This document shows, in pieces, positions 20,709 through 21,855 of a DNA stretch of 21,855 nt (within the stretch, counting starts at the first letter, position 1; the number at the start of each line of letters is the position of its first letter). The notes beneath the pieces were generated by a model. That model ran no database searches. It had not been told where the DNA came from and saw nothing but the letters and a program-made list of their open reading frames with translations. The DNA comes from Hymenoscyphus infarciens (lineage: Eukaryota > Ascomycota > Leotiomycetes > Helotiales > Helotiaceae). Location of the stretch: positions 1 to 21,855 of the forward strand of contig LLCB01000570.1 of assembly GCA_001414345.1 (NCBI GenBank). The letters run 5' to 3'. The translations under genes were made by a program, and so were the position numbers.

Positions 20709-21204
20709 TATAATAGTACGAAATACATATAACTATAGTAGAGGCATATAGGAGTACATATAGCAAAATAACATATATAGATACTAGGCTCTAATACAAA
20801 AGAAAACAATAACTATCCCTCTACTATACTAAACATAAACGTCTATATATAAGAAGGTTAGAAGCTTCTAAGTTCTAATAATAATAATAACTAAGCCCTG
20901 TCTAATATAGCTAATACTAAATAATAAGAGCTGAAAAGCTAAATATATAACCTCTAATCCTTTAAAAAGCTAAATATATAATATCTAAACCTTAATCTCT
21001 TCTATATATAAATATTAGACATTAATACCTTCGGCACTTCGCTTGCATAAGTATCGGTTATTTGTAATCTCAGCCTCAGGGGTATTAGAGGTATCGGTAC
21101 TGCTTAGGGGTATCGGCAGTTTCACGAATGCCGACAATTTAGGATAGTACTATCACATGATAATCTAGCTGTTATATAATAATCTAGGATAGTATACTAT
21201 CATA
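20709..21204. repeat. Right LTR (496 bp)
   Basis: Gap-free partner of 15758-16253. Here the pattern is reversed: the first ~300 bp are the more mutated copy, while about 21030-21180 keeps C and G (for example CTTCGGCACTTCGCTTGC), so between them the two LTRs allow the unmutated sequence to be judged along most of the length. Confidence 0.92.
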
Positions 21205-21209
21205 ATATC

Positions 21210-21855
21210 TAAAACCTCGTTTATATTCTATATCTATATCTTATCTCTCTTTATATTAAAAAGAATAATCTATTCTTTATCTTAGTATTTAAGTCTATAA
21301 ATTATATATATCTCTTTACTAGTAGTATATAATTCGTATTATTATAAGCTTCTAGATATATAGATTTATTAATATCTACTTATATAAAATACTACGATAT
21401 TTTATTAGCTTTTTTTTAACTATATTTAAATTATAGTTATAAAGTTCTTTCTTTAATTAATATTTAAATATAGCTTTTTAAAAGTAGTATATTAGCTTCT
21501 TTTATAGTATTAAAAGAAGTTTAAATTAAAAAATATTAAAAATCTAGATATATAATACTTTTATTAGAAACTAGTATAATAAGTATAAGTAGTATATCTT
21601 AACTAACTAATAAACCTCTTAGTAAATAGAATACTTTTAAGTATTATTTAAATAAAAGAGTTTTTTTAATAGCTTAAAATATAATTAGATTATAAGATAA
21701 TATATTTATATATCTATTATCTATTATTAAAATAAAAGGTTTCTAAGACTTATATTATATATTCTATTTAAAAGTAATATTAGTAATAGTAAGAAGTGTT
21801 TTAAAAGAAGCTTAATAATAAATTAAAATAGAATTTTTAAAAGAAAGCCTCTTTC
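21210..21855. repeat. AT-rich flank right of the LTR element
   Basis: Very AT-rich DNA without open frames continues to the end of the window. It resembles the left flank in composition and is probably the other part of the older repeat that the LTR element entered. It runs out of the window, so its far end is unknown. Confidence 0.55.

Larger units (their letters stand above)
15753..21209. mobile_element. LTR retrotransposon with target duplication, RIP-mutated and probably non-autonomous
   Basis: Two 496-bp direct repeats enclose 4455 bp, and both outer edges carry the same 5-bp target duplication ATATC (15753-15757 and 21205-21209). The LTR ends read TATA...TATA, which is what TGTA...TACA-type LTR ends (the usual TG...CA) become after CA-to-TA mutation on both strands. 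The internal region holds one decayed open frame and then tandem modules; I see no reverse transcriptase, integrase or protease signature and there is little room for a normal pol. Best described as a LARD-like non-autonomous element, though heavy mutation could hide a short pol remnant. A purine run at about 20684-20694 could be the polypurine tract, although it sits about 14 bp from the LTR. No convincing primer-binding site follows the left LTR. Orientation is not settled. Confidence 0.85.

Overview
The window looks like nuclear DNA of a filamentous ascomycete (Pezizomycotina). The genes carry short (about 50-100 bp) spliceosomal introns with fungal donors and CTAAC/CTGAC-type branch sites, the proteins belong to fungal families, and gene-bearing DNA alternates sharply with very AT-rich blocks of the kind produced by repeat-induced point mutation (RIP). 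The class cannot be fixed from the sequence alone; Leotiomycetes is a guess.

Layout. Positions 1-3.6 kb hold no gene I can defend: there is an 18-bp minisatellite, CT-rich and promoter-like DNA, and a 92-bp near-perfect palindrome flanked by TA. From 3.7 to 9.7 kb there is a compact gene cluster: an RTC4-domain protein on the minus strand, and divergently from it dynamitin (dynactin subunit 2) on the plus strand, sharing about 360 bp between start codons; then a plus-strand sucrose/maltose-type transporter of the SUT/SLC45 (GPH) family with five introns. From 9.7 to 12.0 kb there is non-coding DNA ending in an AT-rich block that carries a degenerate tandem array. A 648-residue low-complexity fungal protein of unknown function lies on the minus strand at 12.0-14.0 kb, with its stop codon almost touching that AT block.

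From about 15.2 kb to the end the DNA is almost entirely AT-rich. Inside it is a complete LTR retrotransposon insertion: two LTRs of exactly 496 bp (15758-16253 and 20709-21204), a perfect 5-bp target duplication (ATATC), and 4455 bp of internal DNA. By hand count the two LTRs differ at about 64 positions, all of them transitions, with no gaps, which is a direct signature of RIP. The internal region seems to be made of a decayed open frame followed by nested tandem modules, with one GC-richer island (about 17.88-18.70 kb) that escaped most mutation. I could not see a reverse transcriptase, so the element is probably a non-autonomous (LARD-like) one, and it appears to sit inside older mutated repeat DNA.

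The housekeeping genes are not functionally linked to one another in an obvious way. The main points of interest are the retroelement with its uneven mutation pattern, the apparent frame break at the start of the transporter, the ambiguous splice sites in two genes, and the TA-flanked palindrome.
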